Positions 1 through 6,502 of a stretch of 19,809 nucleotides of DNA are shown one piece after another. The notes below the pieces were generated by a model that saw only the letters and a program-made list of their open reading frames with translations, had not been told where the DNA came from and ran no database searches. A program made the translations under genes and the position numbers. Position 1 is the first letter of the stretch, and every line of letters begins with the position of its first letter. The stretch is from assembly GCA_050742975.1 (NCBI GenBank), contig JBOGDQ010000009.1, positions 1 to 19,809 on the forward strand, given 5' to 3'. Source of the stretch: JBDTGE01 sp050742975. Its GTDB lineage: Bacteria > Actinomycetota > Actinomycetes > Mycobacteriales > Jatrophihabitantaceae.

Positions 1-19
1 ACCCAACCGCGACCAAGAC

Positions 20-134
20 CCAACTCCTCGTCGGCGCCGCAGTTGACGAAACGCACCACGAGCGAGCCAGAGAGCCAGCAGCGCAATCAAGCCGCAGACC
101 AACTCCTCGTCGGCGTCGCAGTTGACGAAACACA
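20..134. repeat. Pair of 36-bp direct repeats beside the 3' end of dnaX
   Basis: Two near-identical copies lie at 20-55 and 99-134, offset by 79 bases and differing at two positions. Each contains the core AACTCCTCGTCGGCG followed by CGCAGTTGACGAAAC. No convincing gene covers positions 1-169. A recR/ybaB pair often follows dnaX in related genomes, but neither is visible before the window edge. The repeats could be a decayed coding duplication or an intergenic repeat family; the sequence does not decide. Confidence 0.7.
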
Positions 135-169
135 ACCCCCGCCGAGAGCGCGGCACGAAGCCCGCGAAC

Positions 170-2020
170 TCAGCCTTGATCCACCGGACGCGCGCCCAGT
201 TGCTCATGCAGCAGCTTGATCGCCTCGACCTCCGGATCGACCGCCTTCGCCGGCTCCCCCCCTGGGTCGAAGTCGGAGTCATCGCGGGGATCGACCTCCG
301 GGACCGGCACGGCGAGCCGACCGCGCTCGGGCTCCTGAGTCGCGCGCACCTGACCGCCGGCCGCCTCGACGTTGACGGTCCAATTGCCCCCGACCACCTT
401 GGTGAACGCAGCGGCGATGAGCGAGACGTTGCGTTCCTCGGCGATCCGCTTGGCCAGGCTGGGCGCGACGCCGAGCGTGACGACCTCGCCCGCGACCGCG
501 GTGACCTGCGCGCTGTCCAGCATCGCCCAGGTGGTCTTGCTGGCCGACTTCACGACGTCGAGGACCTCGGGCCAGAGCCTGCGCAACGCGGCGGCATCGA
601 GCTGCCCGGCGTTGTCAGCGGGCACTTCCCGCGATCCCTCCGCCGCATGAGCCGCGACAGGCTCAGGTGAAACCGGTGCGGCGGTCGGCCGCTGCGCAGC
701 CACAGCCGCAGCCGCAGGCGCCGCAGCCGCAGGCGCCGCAGCCGCAGCAGCCGCAGCCGCAGGGACATCCGACGGTGAACGGACATCCGGCGCCGTGAGC
801 ACCTGGACCACCGGTTGGGCGGCCTGAGCCACTCCCTCGGCCACGAGCGAGTTGCGCCGCTCCAACCGTTCCAGCCGCTGCAGCAGCGCAGCGGAGTCGA
901 CGGCCGCGTCTGGCAGCTGCATCCGCGCACACAGTAACTCCAGCACCAGCCGCGGCGAGGTCGTCCCGCGCATCTCCAGCAACGCGGTGTGGACGATCTC
1001 GGCGTACCGGGTGAGCGTCGCCCCGCCGAGCCGCAATGCCTGGTCGGTCATATGCGCGAGCTGGTCCTGCGGCGCGTCGATCAGCCCGCGCGAGGCTGCA
1101 TCCGGCACCGCGTCGAGGACGATCAGGTCCCGGAACCGGTCGAGCAGGTCGAAGGCGAACCGCCGCGGATCATGGCCGGCCTCGACGATCCGGTCGACCG
1201 TCCCGTACACCGCGGCAGCGTCACCGGCAGCGAGCGCGTCGACCATGTCGTCGAGCAACGCGTCGTCGGTCACCCCCAGCAGCGCGACCGCGCGCGCGTA
1301 CGTCACCCCGTCCGGACCGGCGCCGGCGAGCAGCTGGTCCAGGATGGACAGCGAGTCACGGGCCGACCCACCACCGGCGCGCACCACCAGCGGCAGCACC
1401 GCGGGCTCGACGGCGATCGACTCGGCCACGCAGATCGCCTCGAGGTGCGCACGCATCGCGGCCGGGGGGATCAGCCGGAACGGGTAGTGGTGCGTGCGCG
1501 AGCGGATCGTCGTGAGCACCTTGTCCGGCTCGGTCGTCGCGAACACGAAGACGAGGAAGTCCGGCGGCTCCTCCACCAGCTTGAGCAGGGCGTTGAAGCC
1601 CTGCGTGGTGACCATGTGCGCCTCGTCGATGATGTAGACCTTGTACCGGTCACGGACGGGCGCGAAGAACGCTCGCTCACGAAGGTCACGGGCATCGTCC
1701 ACACCACCGTGCGAGGCCGCGTCGATCTCGATGACGTCGATCGAGCCGGAGCCGTTGGGCGCGAGCTCGCGACACGAGTCGCACACCCCGCACGGGTCGG
1801 GCGTCGGGCCCTGCGCGCAGTTCAGCGAGCGGGCCAGAATCCGCGCCGACGACGTCTTGCCGCACCCGCGCGGGCCGCTGAACAGGTAGGCGTGGTTGAT
1901 CCGGCCGGCCGCGACGGCGGTCCGCAACGGCTCGGTGACGTGCTCCTGGCCGATGACCTCGGCGAAGGTCGCCGACCGGTACTTGCGATAGAGCGCCAGG
2001 TGTCCCCCGATGCTCGTCAT
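170..2020 (-). CDS. dnaX: DNA polymerase III subunit gamma/tau
   Basis: Clamp-loader ATPase subunit of the replicative DNA polymerase III holoenzyme, 616 residues. The N-terminal AAA+ module is complete. It has the typical opening LALYRKYR, Walker A GPRGCGKT (about 49-56), a zinc-binding cysteine set (C68, C77, C80, C83), Walker B IIDEAH (130-135), sensor 1 ATTEPDK (161-167) and the SARDSLSILDQL region near 218-229. The collar domain (to about 370) is followed by an extreme alanine/proline linker (about 421-450, from GCN-rich DNA near 700-765) and a tau-like C-terminal domain. I see no A-rich slippery heptamer of the E. coli type, so a separate gamma form from frameshifting is not indicated. 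The start is an ATG, and a start a few codons inside would also fit the family. It lies downstream of the SRP RNA gene on the same strand. Confidence 0.96.
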   Translation of the reverse strand: MTSIGGHLALYRKYRSATFAEVIGQEHVTEPLRTAVAAGRINHAYLFSGPRGCGKTSSARILARSLNCAQGPTPDPCGVCDSCRELAPNGSGSIDVIEIDAASHGGVDDARDLRERAFFAPVRDRYKVYIIDEAHMVTTQGFNALLKLVEEPPDFLVFVFATTEPDKVLTTIRSRTHHYPFRLIPPAAMRAHLEAICVAESIAVEPAVLPLVVRAGGGSARDSLSILDQLLAGAGPDGVTYARAVALLGVTDDALLDDMVDALAAGDAAAVYGTVDRIVEAGHDPRRFAFDLLDRFRDLIVLDAVPDAASRGLIDAPQDQLAHMTDQALRLGGATLTRYAEIVHTALLEMRGTTSPRLVLELLCARMQLPDAAVDSAALLQRLERLERRNSLVAEGVAQAAQPVVQVLTAPDVRSPSDVPAAAAAAAAAPAAAAPAAAAVAAQRPTAAPVSPEPVAAHAAEGSREVPADNAGQLDAAALRRLWPEVLDVVKSASKTTWAMLDSAQVTAVAGEVVTLGVAPSLAKRIAEERNVSLIAAAFTKVVGGNWTVNVEAAGGQVRATQEPERGRLAVPVPEVDPRDDSDFDPGGEPAKAVDPEVEAIKLLHEQLGARPVDQG

Positions 2021-2146
2021 GACGTGACGACCAGCACCGGCGGTATGGTCCGCATAGCGATGAGCTGCTTGCTACCGGTGGCCACCCCACGACAGTAACC
2101 AGCGACTCGGACATGCGCGCCCGCCGGGTCAGCACGCATGCAGGGA

Positions 2147-2230
2147 CCCCCCGCGCACCCGACAGAGCCTGCTTATCCTTGCTGCCTTCCGGCCCTGGGG
2201 AGGTTCGCAGGGTGAGCGCCGCACGGGGGG
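2147..2230 (-). ncRNA. ffs: Small bacterial signal recognition particle RNA (4.5S-type)
   Basis: The minus-strand transcript begins and ends with complementary runs (six Gs of 2225-2230 against the Cs of 2147-2152). It carries the hallmark apical hairpin CAGGGCCGGAAGGCAGCA with its GGAA tetraloop, the Ffh M-domain binding site. The flanking symmetric and asymmetric loops resemble domain IV of 4.5S RNA. With Ffh it targets nascent membrane proteins to FtsY and the translocon. It sits just upstream of dnaX, a common position in actinobacteria. The ends are set by the terminal helix and could extend a few bases either way. Confidence 0.92.
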
Positions 2231-2294
2231 TCGACGTCGAAGTGTACGGGAGGCGATTCGGTCGGCGGACTCGCCGCTGCGTATCCTGTTCGAC
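2231..2294. promoter_or_regulatory. Divergent promoter region of SRP RNA and tRNA-Ser
   Basis: The two stable-RNA genes diverge from this 64-base gap. On the minus strand TACACT (2246-2241) fits a -10 box and would start transcription near 2234, just before the SRP RNA helix. On the plus strand TATCCT (2282-2287) fits a -10 box eight bases before the tRNA 5' end. No good -35 hexamer is evident for either, so this is inferred from -10 similarity and position. Confidence 0.4.
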
Positions 2295-2379
2295 GGAGGA
2301 TTCGCCTAGTGGCCTATGGCGCTCGCCTGGAACGCGGGTTGGGGGAAACCCCTCAGGGGTTCAAATCCCCTATCCTCCG
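2295..2379 (+). tRNA. tRNA-Ser (anticodon GGA)
   Basis: Full class II cloverleaf. Acceptor GGAGGAT pairs with ATCCTCC (2372-2378), and G2379 is the discriminator. The anticodon loop CTGGAAC places GGA at 2329-2331, between stems CTCGC and GCGGG. The long variable arm has a GGGG/CCCC stem with loop AAA, and the T-arm contains GGTTCAAATCCCC. CCA is not encoded. It decodes UCC/UCU. The 3' end faces a lower-GC islet, and tRNA-Ser genes are frequent integration targets, but I found no second copy of the 3' end within the window. Confidence 0.96.
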
Positions 2380-2445
2380 CTCAGAGGCACCGTTGGTGCC
2401 CACTCACGCCTGCAGCCGCTCCCTGGGCGTCATGCGAGCGTCCAA

Positions 2446-3296
2446 CTAGCCTGGACGGAGGATCTGGGATGCACGTTCGCCCTCGTATACCGCCACAGGA
2501 CCCGCCGGGAAGGCACCGAGCGAGAAGTACCTGGTCCACAGAGACCACACGATGTTCCACTCTTCTGACGATCTATCAGCTGGCAACGCAGGAAGTCCGA
2601 ACCTGGCGGCGGCTTCCACAGAGATAACAGCGGAGTGGCTCGTCGGGTCGTCTATGAGAGGGCTCTTTAGCGCCTTCGCCAACGACCTGACCTTCGCCGC
2701 TGACCGCTTGCCATTCGCCGACAGGGCCTCGGAAACGAGTGCTTCCGACCGGAGGAGCGCGTTCCGAGCCTGCTCCACCATGAGCATGTTGACGTCAGCC
2801 AAGAGGGACGCGAACAAGGGATAGGTCGCTGGATTGGCCGTGATCTGCGTTCGACTTCGTCGACAGCCTCAACAAGTTCCTTCGCGCTCGCGAGCGTCCC
2901 GTTCGGGTATCGCATCTGTGGATCAACTGGGCCAAGGTCGCCACCTGGGCCAAAAATGAGTCGATCGGCTCCCAGACACAGAATCGTCGCAGCACTCTTC
3001 GCCATGTCCGGAATGAGCACGGTCAGGTCACTACATCGAGCTTGAAGCGAGCGAACAATCCGAACGGCCACCTCGCCGTCGCCACCCGGAGAGGCGAGCA
3101 TCAGGTGAAGTGGTTTACTCGGGTCGAGCGGCGTGACCAGCTCCTCGATCACAGTCAGATTGTGGTGAAAGATCTGATCGATCATCACAATCAGATTCGC
3201 CGAAGTGAGGTCTTGGTACCGACGAATCAGGAGCTGCCTGGCGTAACGCTCGGAGTGCTGTGCTTCGAAGAGGGGGGTTCGCGAGAGTTCCGCCAC
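2446..3296 (-). pseudogene. SDH/SppA-like Clp-fold serine protease, split by a one-base frameshift
   Basis: The first frame (GTG at 3296) encodes about 150 residues of an SDH-type (serine dehydrogenase proteinase, SppA-like) Clp-fold protease. It has the oxyanion segment ASPGGDGEVA (about 68-77), catalytic Ser101 in DMAKSAATILCLGAD, and GGDLGPVDPQ near 118-127. After R150 (codon 2849-2847) this frame loses family character. The family-like sequence resumes as QITANPATYPLFASLLADVN from the codon at 2847-2845 and runs to TAG at 2446-2448. Restoring one base gives about 283 residues, the usual family length. No classical slippery heptamer is visible at 2845-2850, so a mutation or sequencing error is more likely than programmed frameshifting. 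The GTG start overlaps the stop of the upstream 54-residue gene by one base (TAGTG), indicating coupled translation. No signal peptide is obvious. GC content is visibly lower than in flanking genes. Confidence 0.8.
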
Positions 3297-3460
3297 TAGC
3301 TTCGGCCCACCGCGCTTCGAAAGCTCGAAGGCTTGCCGGCCCGCATCTCCTGCGCCTGCTTCCTGGCAGCCTGAGCGATCGCGATCTTCTGGCCCCAGTT
3401 CTTGTCGGTACCGATCGGGGGCTTGACTGCTGGTGTCTCCGCCTTGGTCTTGTCTGGCAT
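3296..3460 (-). CDS. Small 54-residue protein translationally coupled to SDH-type protease
   Basis: Short open frame starting MPDKTKAETPAVKPPIGTDK and ending SSFRSAVGRS, followed by TAG at 3298-3296. A strong ribosome-binding site GGAGGT lies seven bases before the ATG at 3460. The stop overlaps the GTG of the protease gene by one base, a typical coupling arrangement. The protein is very hydrophilic, rich in lysine, alanine and glutamine, with a likely amphipathic helix (KIAIAQAARKQAQEM) and no membrane segment. I do not recognise a family. A partner, substrate adaptor or regulator of the protease is an inference from the coupling only. Confidence 0.75.
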   Translation of the reverse strand: MPDKTKAETPAVKPPIGTDKNWGQKIAIAQAARKQAQEMRAGKPSSFRSAVGRS

Positions 3461-3560
3461 GGAACTACCTCCGCTAGCTAGGTGGCTTCATCATGACACG
3501 AGTTTAAGGACGAGCACCGACGATTTCTGAATGGCAAGCTGAACTTCGCTGGGCAACAAG

Positions 3561-3875
3561 CTACCGCTGCTTGTTCTTCCTCTCCTGCACCCCGGCGCGG
3601 TCCAGCAACCTGGCTACCGAATCCCAGGCGATGCCAACCTCAGCCGAGATCGAGGACAGCGAACGGCCCAGCTCGTAGAGCCGCACGACCTCAACTTGAT
3701 ATGGGCGCGTCGATTGCCAAGCACCCCGAGCCAACTCCACATCTGACGACGGGAGCAACGAGGACATGCCCTGGGATTGCTCGACGAGGGTGGGTTCAGC
3801 CCGTTCTAGGCTGTCTTGGGTGATGTTCAGGTTCGGTAGGTGAAAGTTCGAGTAGATCCGAACCACCTCCGCCAA
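3561..3875 (-). pseudogene. HTH fragment, possibly the C-terminal end of a site-specific recombinase
   Basis: Up to 104 residues, opened only by a TTG inside the 3' end of the neighbouring MFS gene. The frame stays open upstream of that TTG without a better start, which suggests a truncated gene. The C-terminal half (about 60-95) is a helix-turn-helix: VEVVRLYELGRSLSSISAEV then IAWDSVARLLDRAG. This resembles the terminal HTH of serine recombinases and invertases and is followed by a basic tail ERKNKQR. The preceding RIYSNFHLPNLNI stretch also resembles recombinase C-terminal regions, but I cannot confirm it. No catalytic domain remains. It overlaps the MFS 3' end by 80 bases. It could alternatively be a small free-standing HTH protein using an internal start. 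Confidence 0.45.
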
Positions 3876-5097
3876 GATTTTCCGAGCCGACCTGTTCGGT
3901 GCCGACCCGCTCCTCGCCGACCTGTTCCGCGCCGACCCGTTCCGAGTTGACGGGGGTGGCGAGGACCGCGAGCAGCGGAAACACCGCCACCACCGCGAAC
4001 GCCAGCGCGTAGCGCGTCTGGCCGATGACGGCCGCGAGCAGCGGCGCGGTGGCCACGGCCGCGAGGTTCTGCCCGGTGTTCTGAACGCCGAGCGCCCGCC
4101 CGGACCACTCCACGCCGGCCAGCTCCGCGACGGAGGTGTAGCCGAGCCCGTTGTCGGCGACGGTGACCACGGCGCCGAACCCGAACGCGAGGACGATCCA
4201 CCACTGGTGCCACAGTGCGCCGAGCGACAGCGCGATCATCAGCCCGGCACTCATCACCGCGAGCTGGCGCATCGGACGCAGCCGGCTGGCGACCCGGTCC
4301 GACCAGACCCCTGACGCGATGCGCCCGAGCGCGCCGGCGAACTGGAACCCGAAGATCAGCCGTCCCGCTGCGGCCGAGTCCCACCCACGCTGGCCGACCA
4401 GGTAGACGAGCGTGAACGTGGCCACCGCGAACTGCGGCACGACGAGCAGCGCGCTGGCCAGGTGCACGCGGCCGAGCCGCCGCGAACCGCGGTACGGCGA
4501 CGCCGCGGACGCCTGCCCGGCCCTGCGCGGCGGCCTGGTCGGGTCCACCACGACGAGCCAGACGGCCAGCGTTGCGAGCCCGCACAGCGCGGCAGGGAAC
4601 AGCAGGGCATGGCGCGGTCCGACGTGGTCGGCCAGCGTCGGCAGCACCAGCGCGGCGACCGCGACGCCGAGTGGCTGCGCCGTCTGCCGCAGCCCCATCG
4701 CCAGACCCCGCTCGGTGACCGGGAACCACCCCATGACCACGCGCCCGCTCGCCGCGTTCACCGACGAGCCGCCGGCCCCAGCGAGCGCGAGCAGGATCGC
4801 GGTCAGTGCCGGACCCGGCAGCACTGCGGCGAGGACCAGCGCGCCGGCAGCGATGCCGACGCCGGTCACGATCACCACCCGCTCGCCGCGCCGGTCAGCG
4901 GCAGCACCCCACGCGATCAACGTCAGCAGCAGCCCGGCCATCGGCGCCGATACCAGCAGGCTCGCCCCGAACAGGCTCAGCGACTCGTCGCGCCGCAGGG
5001 CCGGTACGAGCATCGGGATGCCGTACAGGAACGAGCAGGTAGCCGCCTGCGACAGCGTCCCGACGGCCAGGATCGCCCACCGCCGCCGCCGCGCCAC
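3796..5097 (-). CDS. Major facilitator superfamily transporter
   Basis: Twelve-helix MFS permease of 433 residues starting at GTG. Hydrophobic helices run from ILAVGTLSQAATCSFLYGIP near the N-terminus to ALAFAVVAVFPLLAVLATP near residue 380. The motif-A loop is present as GAAADRRGERVV after the second helix, and a signature-like RGLAMGLRQTAQPLGVAVA segment occupies helix 5. A basic linker (DPTRPPRRAGQAS) separates the two halves. The substrate cannot be read from sequence. The C-terminal tail after residue 384 is odd: it is built from 15-base tandem repeats and then runs 24 residues into an overlapping HTH fragment, so the original 3' end may have been replaced. The nearest gene upstream on the same strand ends at 5157, leaving 59 bases. 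Confidence 0.88.
   Translation of the reverse strand: MARRRRWAILAVGTLSQAATCSFLYGIPMLVPALRRDESLSLFGASLLVSAPMAGLLLTLIAWGAAADRRGERVVIVTGVGIAAGALVLAAVLPGPALTAILLALAGAGGSSVNAASGRVVMGWFPVTERGLAMGLRQTAQPLGVAVAALVLPTLADHVGPRHALLFPAALCGLATLAVWLVVVDPTRPPRRAGQASAASPYRGSRRLGRVHLASALLVVPQFAVATFTLVYLVGQRGWDSAAAGRLIFGFQFAGALGRIASGVWSDRVASRLRPMRQLAVMSAGLMIALSLGALWHQWWIVLAFGFGAVVTVADNGLGYTSVAELAGVEWSGRALGVQNTGQNLAAVATAPLLAAVIGQTRYALAFAVVAVFPLLAVLATPVNSERVGAEQVGEERVGTEQVGSENLGGGGSDLLELSPTEPEHHPRQPRTG
3871..3945 (-). repeat. Five 15-bp tandem repeats in the MFS C-terminal tail
   Basis: The coding strand holds five consecutive 15-base units giving SERVG, AEQVG, EERVG, TEQVG and SENLG. The first four share the GTCGGC ending and a GAA/GAG at the second codon; the fifth is degenerate. 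The repeat lies after the last membrane helix, so it forms a charged cytoplasmic tail that may vary in copy number between strains. Confidence 0.8.
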
Positions 5098-5156
5098 TGC
5101 GCCAGCCTAGCCCGCTGTCTCATTCAGCAAGAGCAAAATCTCACATATCAAGACGG

Positions 5157-6002
5157 TCAACCGATCGGTGTCGCCTCGACGAACGAGGCCACGGCGTCCG
5201 CGAATCGCGCCGCGTGCCGACGGTGCGGCTCGTGCCCACCGCCGGGGAAGACGACCAGCTTGCTGCCGGGCAGGTGCTGTTGCGTCGCGTGCGCGTGCGC
5301 GACCGGGATGACGCCGTCCTTCTCGGACCACACCAGCAGCGTCGGGACCTGGTCGGCCAGGTAGCGCATCTCGAGGAAGGAGCCCTTCTGCCCGGACGGC
5401 TCGATCACCCCGCGCAGCGCGGCGAAGAACGCCGCGCGCCCCTCCTCGTCGCTCAACGCCCGTCCGGCCCGGCGCAGGTTCGCGACGTTGTCCGGGGTCA
5501 GCCGCAACAGCCGGTGCAGTCGCGGGTCTGCGTACAGCGCGCGCATCGGCGACCGCATCGCCCAGCCCACCACACGCGGCGCGATGGGCAGCGCCCCGGC
5601 CCGCAGTGCCAGGTGCACCTCACGCCCGAGGCCGCCTGCGGAGACAAGCACCAGTCGCGACACGTGCTGCGGGTAGTGGTAGCCGAAATGCACGGCGATC
5701 GCGCCGCCGAGCGAGTGGCCGCACAGCGTCGCGGCCCCGAGGCCGATCCCGGTGAGTAACCCGTGCAGCTGCCGGGCGAAGTCGTCCAGCAGGTAACCCC
5801 CTGCGGGCTTGTCCGACTCCCCGTGCCCGAGCAGGTCGACCGCGATGACGCGCAGCCCGCGCCCGGCAAGCGGCCCGATCGCCTTGTCCCACGTCTGCGA
5901 GTCGGACGCGAGTCCGTGGATCAGCAGCACCGGCTGACCGTGTGCAGGCCCCGCCTCCAGGTACGACAGGTGGTGGCCGCCGACGGTCGCCGACCTGCGC
6001 AT
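5157..6002 (-). CDS. Alpha/beta-fold hydrolase
   Basis: 281-residue alpha/beta hydrolase with the full catalytic set: oxyanion HG at 29-30 (LLIHGLASDSQTW), nucleophile Ser97 in GHSLGG, acid Asp229 in WSEKDGVIP, and His257 in GGGHEPH. The DLLGHGESDKP segment (56-66) is typical of the esterase, epoxide hydrolase and C-C hydrolase group. The cap domain (about 125-205) is arginine- and leucine-rich. No signal peptide is seen, so it is probably cytoplasmic. I chose the ATG at 6002 (MRRSATVGGHHLSYLEAG) because it begins at the family's usual N-terminus after a GGGGG-rich leader; longer in-frame extension reads through the upstream UspA gene. It starts 23 bases after the UspA stop and is probably co-transcribed with it. 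The substrate is not predictable. Confidence 0.9.
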   Translation of the reverse strand: MRRSATVGGHHLSYLEAGPAHGQPVLLIHGLASDSQTWDKAIGPLAGRGLRVIAVDLLGHGESDKPAGGYLLDDFARQLHGLLTGIGLGAATLCGHSLGGAIAVHFGYHYPQHVSRLVLVSAGGLGREVHLALRAGALPIAPRVVGWAMRSPMRALYADPRLHRLLRLTPDNVANLRRAGRALSDEEGRAAFFAALRGVIEPSGQKGSFLEMRYLADQVPTLLVWSEKDGVIPVAHAHATQQHLPGSKLVVFPGGGHEPHRRHAARFADAVASFVEATPIG

Positions 6003-6025
6003 CGGAGCCCCCACGCCCGACGACG

Positions 6026-6502
6026 TTAGTCGGTCCCATGAGGCTGGTTTCGCGACCGGACGACGGCCGCGCCCGGCATCGCCACCACCGGGCAGCTGGC
6101 CTTCACCACGACCTGCGGCGCGACCAGGCTGGCCCGCACCGACGCGAGCCGGCCCGCACGCGGTTCGCCGACCACGAGCAGCTGCGCGTCCGAGGCGGCT
6201 TCGAGCAGCGCGGTGACCGCGGTGCCCTTCACAGCGCGGCACCGGGTCTTGCCGACCCGGCCCAGCGCGACGGTCACGAAGCCATGCAGCGCCTCCTCGG
6301 CGATCTTCGCATGGTCCGCGGTCGCACCGGACAGGGCAGTGGTGGACGGGCGCCCGGCCGGCGCGGCCGGTGCGCGCGGCGGACGCCAGGCCAGCACGGC
6401 CATCAGCGGCGCCCCCCGGAGCTCGGCCTCCTCGGCCGCCCAGCGCAGCGCGTTCGGCGAACCCGTCGTCGGGCTCACGCCGACCACGATCGGGCCTCTC
6501 AT
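6026..6502 (-). CDS. Universal stress protein (UspA) family protein
   Basis: 158-residue single-domain Usp protein. It begins with the beta-1 strand IVVGVSPTTGSPNALRWAAE (about 5-24), where ATP-binding members have VGxDGS, and continues ELRGAPLMAVLAW. It ends with the strand and loop LLVVGEPRAGRLASVRASL then CPVVAMPG. The usual GxxG-9x-G(S/T) nucleotide loop is degenerate: the second part lacks GSV, so ATP binding is uncertain. The ATG at 6502 overlaps the stop of the upstream MFS gene (ATGA), giving a transporter–Usp–hydrolase operon. The overlap decides the start. Usp proteins act in stress or hypoxia responses in actinobacteria, and a role in regulating the coupled transporter is possible but inferred. 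Confidence 0.85.
   Translation of the reverse strand: MRGPIVVGVSPTTGSPNALRWAAEEAELRGAPLMAVLAWRPPRAPAAPAGRPSTTALSGATADHAKIAEEALHGFVTVALGRVGKTRCRAVKGTAVTALLEAASDAQLLVVGEPRAGRLASVRASLVAPQVVVKASCPVVAMPGAAVVRSRNQPHGTD

Noticed and set aside
989..2098. 369-codon plus-strand frame opposite dnaX
   Set aside because: Shadow of the DnaX ATPase core in high-GC DNA.
2838..2856. Programmed -1 frameshifting in the protease gene
   Set aside because: There is no XXXYYYZ heptamer at the junction and no obvious stimulatory hairpin right after it.
2372..3875. Intact att pair flanking the protease islet
   Set aside because: I looked for a second copy of the tRNA-Ser(GGA) 3' end up to 3900 and found none, so tRNA-directed integration of this islet is not demonstrated.
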